Assembly (NCBI GenBank): GCA_965115835.1
Contig: OZ220471.1
Span: forward strand, 186,001 to 250,000
Source of the DNA: Foliamicus sp965115835
GTDB taxonomy: Bacteria > Pseudomonadota > Gammaproteobacteria > Steroidobacterales > Foliamicaceae
Direction of reading: 5' to 3'
DNA: 64,000 nt
A program made the translations under genes and the position numbers. The notes under the pieces are model-generated. The model had not been told where the DNA came from, ran no database searches, and saw nothing but the letters and a program-made list of their open reading frames with translations. Shown here piece after piece: positions 63,118-64,000 of this stretch (positions within the stretch are counted from its first letter, which is position 1; each line of letters opens with the position of its first letter).

Positions 63118-64000
63118 TCAACCCTTCGCATCGTCGGCAATCGCGGCGATGCGCCTCAGGCGCAATTCCCGGCCCAGTCGCGCGCCCTCGTAGCCCTCGG
63201 CGGCCAGCCGGGCGCCCGACACGGCGTTGGCGGCGCGGAAAGCCCTGCGGAAAATGTCCCCGGAGGGATAAGCGCGTTCGGTCATGCCCTTGCGGCCCCG
63301 GTAGTCCGCCTCGCAAGCCGCGAGGAAGTCCTCCAGCAGGCTGCCGGAGCGGAACGCCCCGAGCGCTTCGAGCACCTTCAGTCTGGTTTCCGGGCGCAAC
63401 TCGGCGACGCGATGGCAAACGCCGTGATAGCGCGCCACCGGTTCGGCCAGGGCGCGAAACCGCCTCGGCACGCCCAGGCGCTCGCACATTTCGCCCACCA
63501 GACGCACGCTGGCCGCCTCGTGGCCGCTGTGCCGCGGCCAGTATTCTTTCGGCGTGACCCCCTTGCCGAGATCGTGCGTGAGCGCCGCGAACCGGACTTC
63601 GGCGCTGGACGAGAGCCGGGCCGCCTGTTCCAGCACCATCATTACATGCACTCCGGTATCGATCTCCGGGTGCCAGCGCTCCGGTTGCGGCACTCCCCAC
63701 AGGCGGTCGATTTCCGGAAAGATCACCTTCAGCGCCCCGCATTCGCGCAACGCCTCGAAGAAGCGCTGCGGCGCGTCCTCTTCGAGCGCCTGCGCGGTCT
63801 CCTGCCAGACGCGCTCCGGCACCAGCGCCGCCGCTTCGCCGGCCGCCACCATTCCGCGCATCAACGCCAGGGTTTCCGGAGCGATTCCGAAGCCCAGGCC
63901 ATGGAAGCGGGCGGCGAAGCGCGCCACCCGCAGGATCCGCACCGGATCCTCGCGAAAGGCGGCCGAGACGTGTCGCAGCGTCCTCTCGCGAAGGTCGCGC
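63118..64000 (-). CDS. cca: CCA-adding enzyme / tRNA nucleotidyltransferase (5' part outside window)
   Basis: The C-terminal ~294 residues are visible. The frame runs off the right edge with RERTLRHVSAAFREDP before the RILRVARFAARFHGLGF motif, which marks the head/neck junction of bacterial CCA enzymes. An HD domain follows (VHVMMVLEQAARL, ALTHDLGKG, SGHEAASVRL) as in the E. coli-type multifunctional Cca. It adds or repairs the CCA end of tRNAs, needed here because the tRNA-Ala gene lacks an encoded CCA. Confidence 0.93.
   Translation of the reverse strand, partial: RDLRERTLRHVSAAFREDPVRILRVARFAARFHGLGFGIAPETLALMRGMVAAGEAAALVPERVWQETAQALEEDAPQRFFEALRECGALKVIFPEIDRLWGVPQPERWHPEIDTGVHVMMVLEQAARLSSSAEVRFAALTHDLGKGVTPKEYWPRHSGHEAASVRLVGEMCERLGVPRRFRALAEPVARYHGVCHRVAELRPETRLKVLEALGAFRSGSLLEDFLAACEADYRGRKGMTERAYPSGDIFRRAFRAANAVSGARLAAEGYEGARLGRELRLRRIAAIADDAKG

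Overview
The window reads as a piece of a GC-rich, free-living or host-associated gammaproteobacterium. The evidence is gene order: pilA-pilB-pilC-pilD-coaE-zapD-(mutT), tkt-gap/epd-pgk-pyk, sucCD, a Gln-type gloA, and folM/folB/folK with tsaD and cca. Very large cadherin-like, fibronectin-III and leucine-rich-repeat surface proteins, plus a sulfite dehydrogenase/alanine dehydrogenase cluster, would fit a marine or invertebrate-associated lineage, but that habitat call is inference only.

Region 1 (1-17.9 kb): two direct copies of the 3' part of a giant cadherin-like surface protein gene, each ending in the same rho-independent terminator. They flank a TonB-dependent receptor, a lipocalin-like secreted protein, an SDR, a CADD/PqqC-like di-metal oxidase, a succinate-semialdehyde-type aldehyde dehydrogenase and tRNA-Ala(CGC). 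The copies are nearly identical except for two cassettes that are heavily rewritten. The complete copy is preceded by a 15-G tract that sits between a plausible -35 and -10.

Region 2 (17.9-39.3 kb): mostly core genes. They are gloA, sucCD, a vapBC toxin-antitoxin pair with a palindromic operator in its promoter, the type IV pilus assembly cluster with coaE and zapD, mutT, hpf, mgtE, and an operon of a thioredoxin-like gene, tkt, gap, pgk and pyk. A Lon-N domain protein, a crotonase with an unusual active site and a PuuE-like deacetylase form a tight operon.

Region 3 (39.3-45.8 kb): a ~2,100-residue secreted protein with Fn3, Calx-beta-like and LRR domains. It reads out of frame, across a 15-C tract, from an upstream ATG that has its own Shine-Dalgarno sequence. 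This is a textbook layout for translational phase variation. The two 15-bp G/C tracts noticed in this window both sit directly 5' of giant surface-protein genes.

Region 4 (46-57.8 kb): accessory metabolism. It holds a sigma-32-type hsp20, an SDR-SDR-methyltransferase-small protein operon (+), and an opposing run (-) of paraoxonase-like, helical protein, ald, small protein, methyltransferase, sorA and sorB, followed by cytochrome genes. The two methyltransferases are paralogs with an unusual helical N-terminal region, and each overlaps a gene for a paralogous small partner protein. I do not recognise this paired module as a described system.

Region 5 (57.8-64 kb): housekeeping genes. They are a NDUFAF7/MidA-type methyltransferase, folM-like pteridine reductase, tsaD, folB, folK, a Tat-exported aldo/keto reductase and the 3' part of cca.
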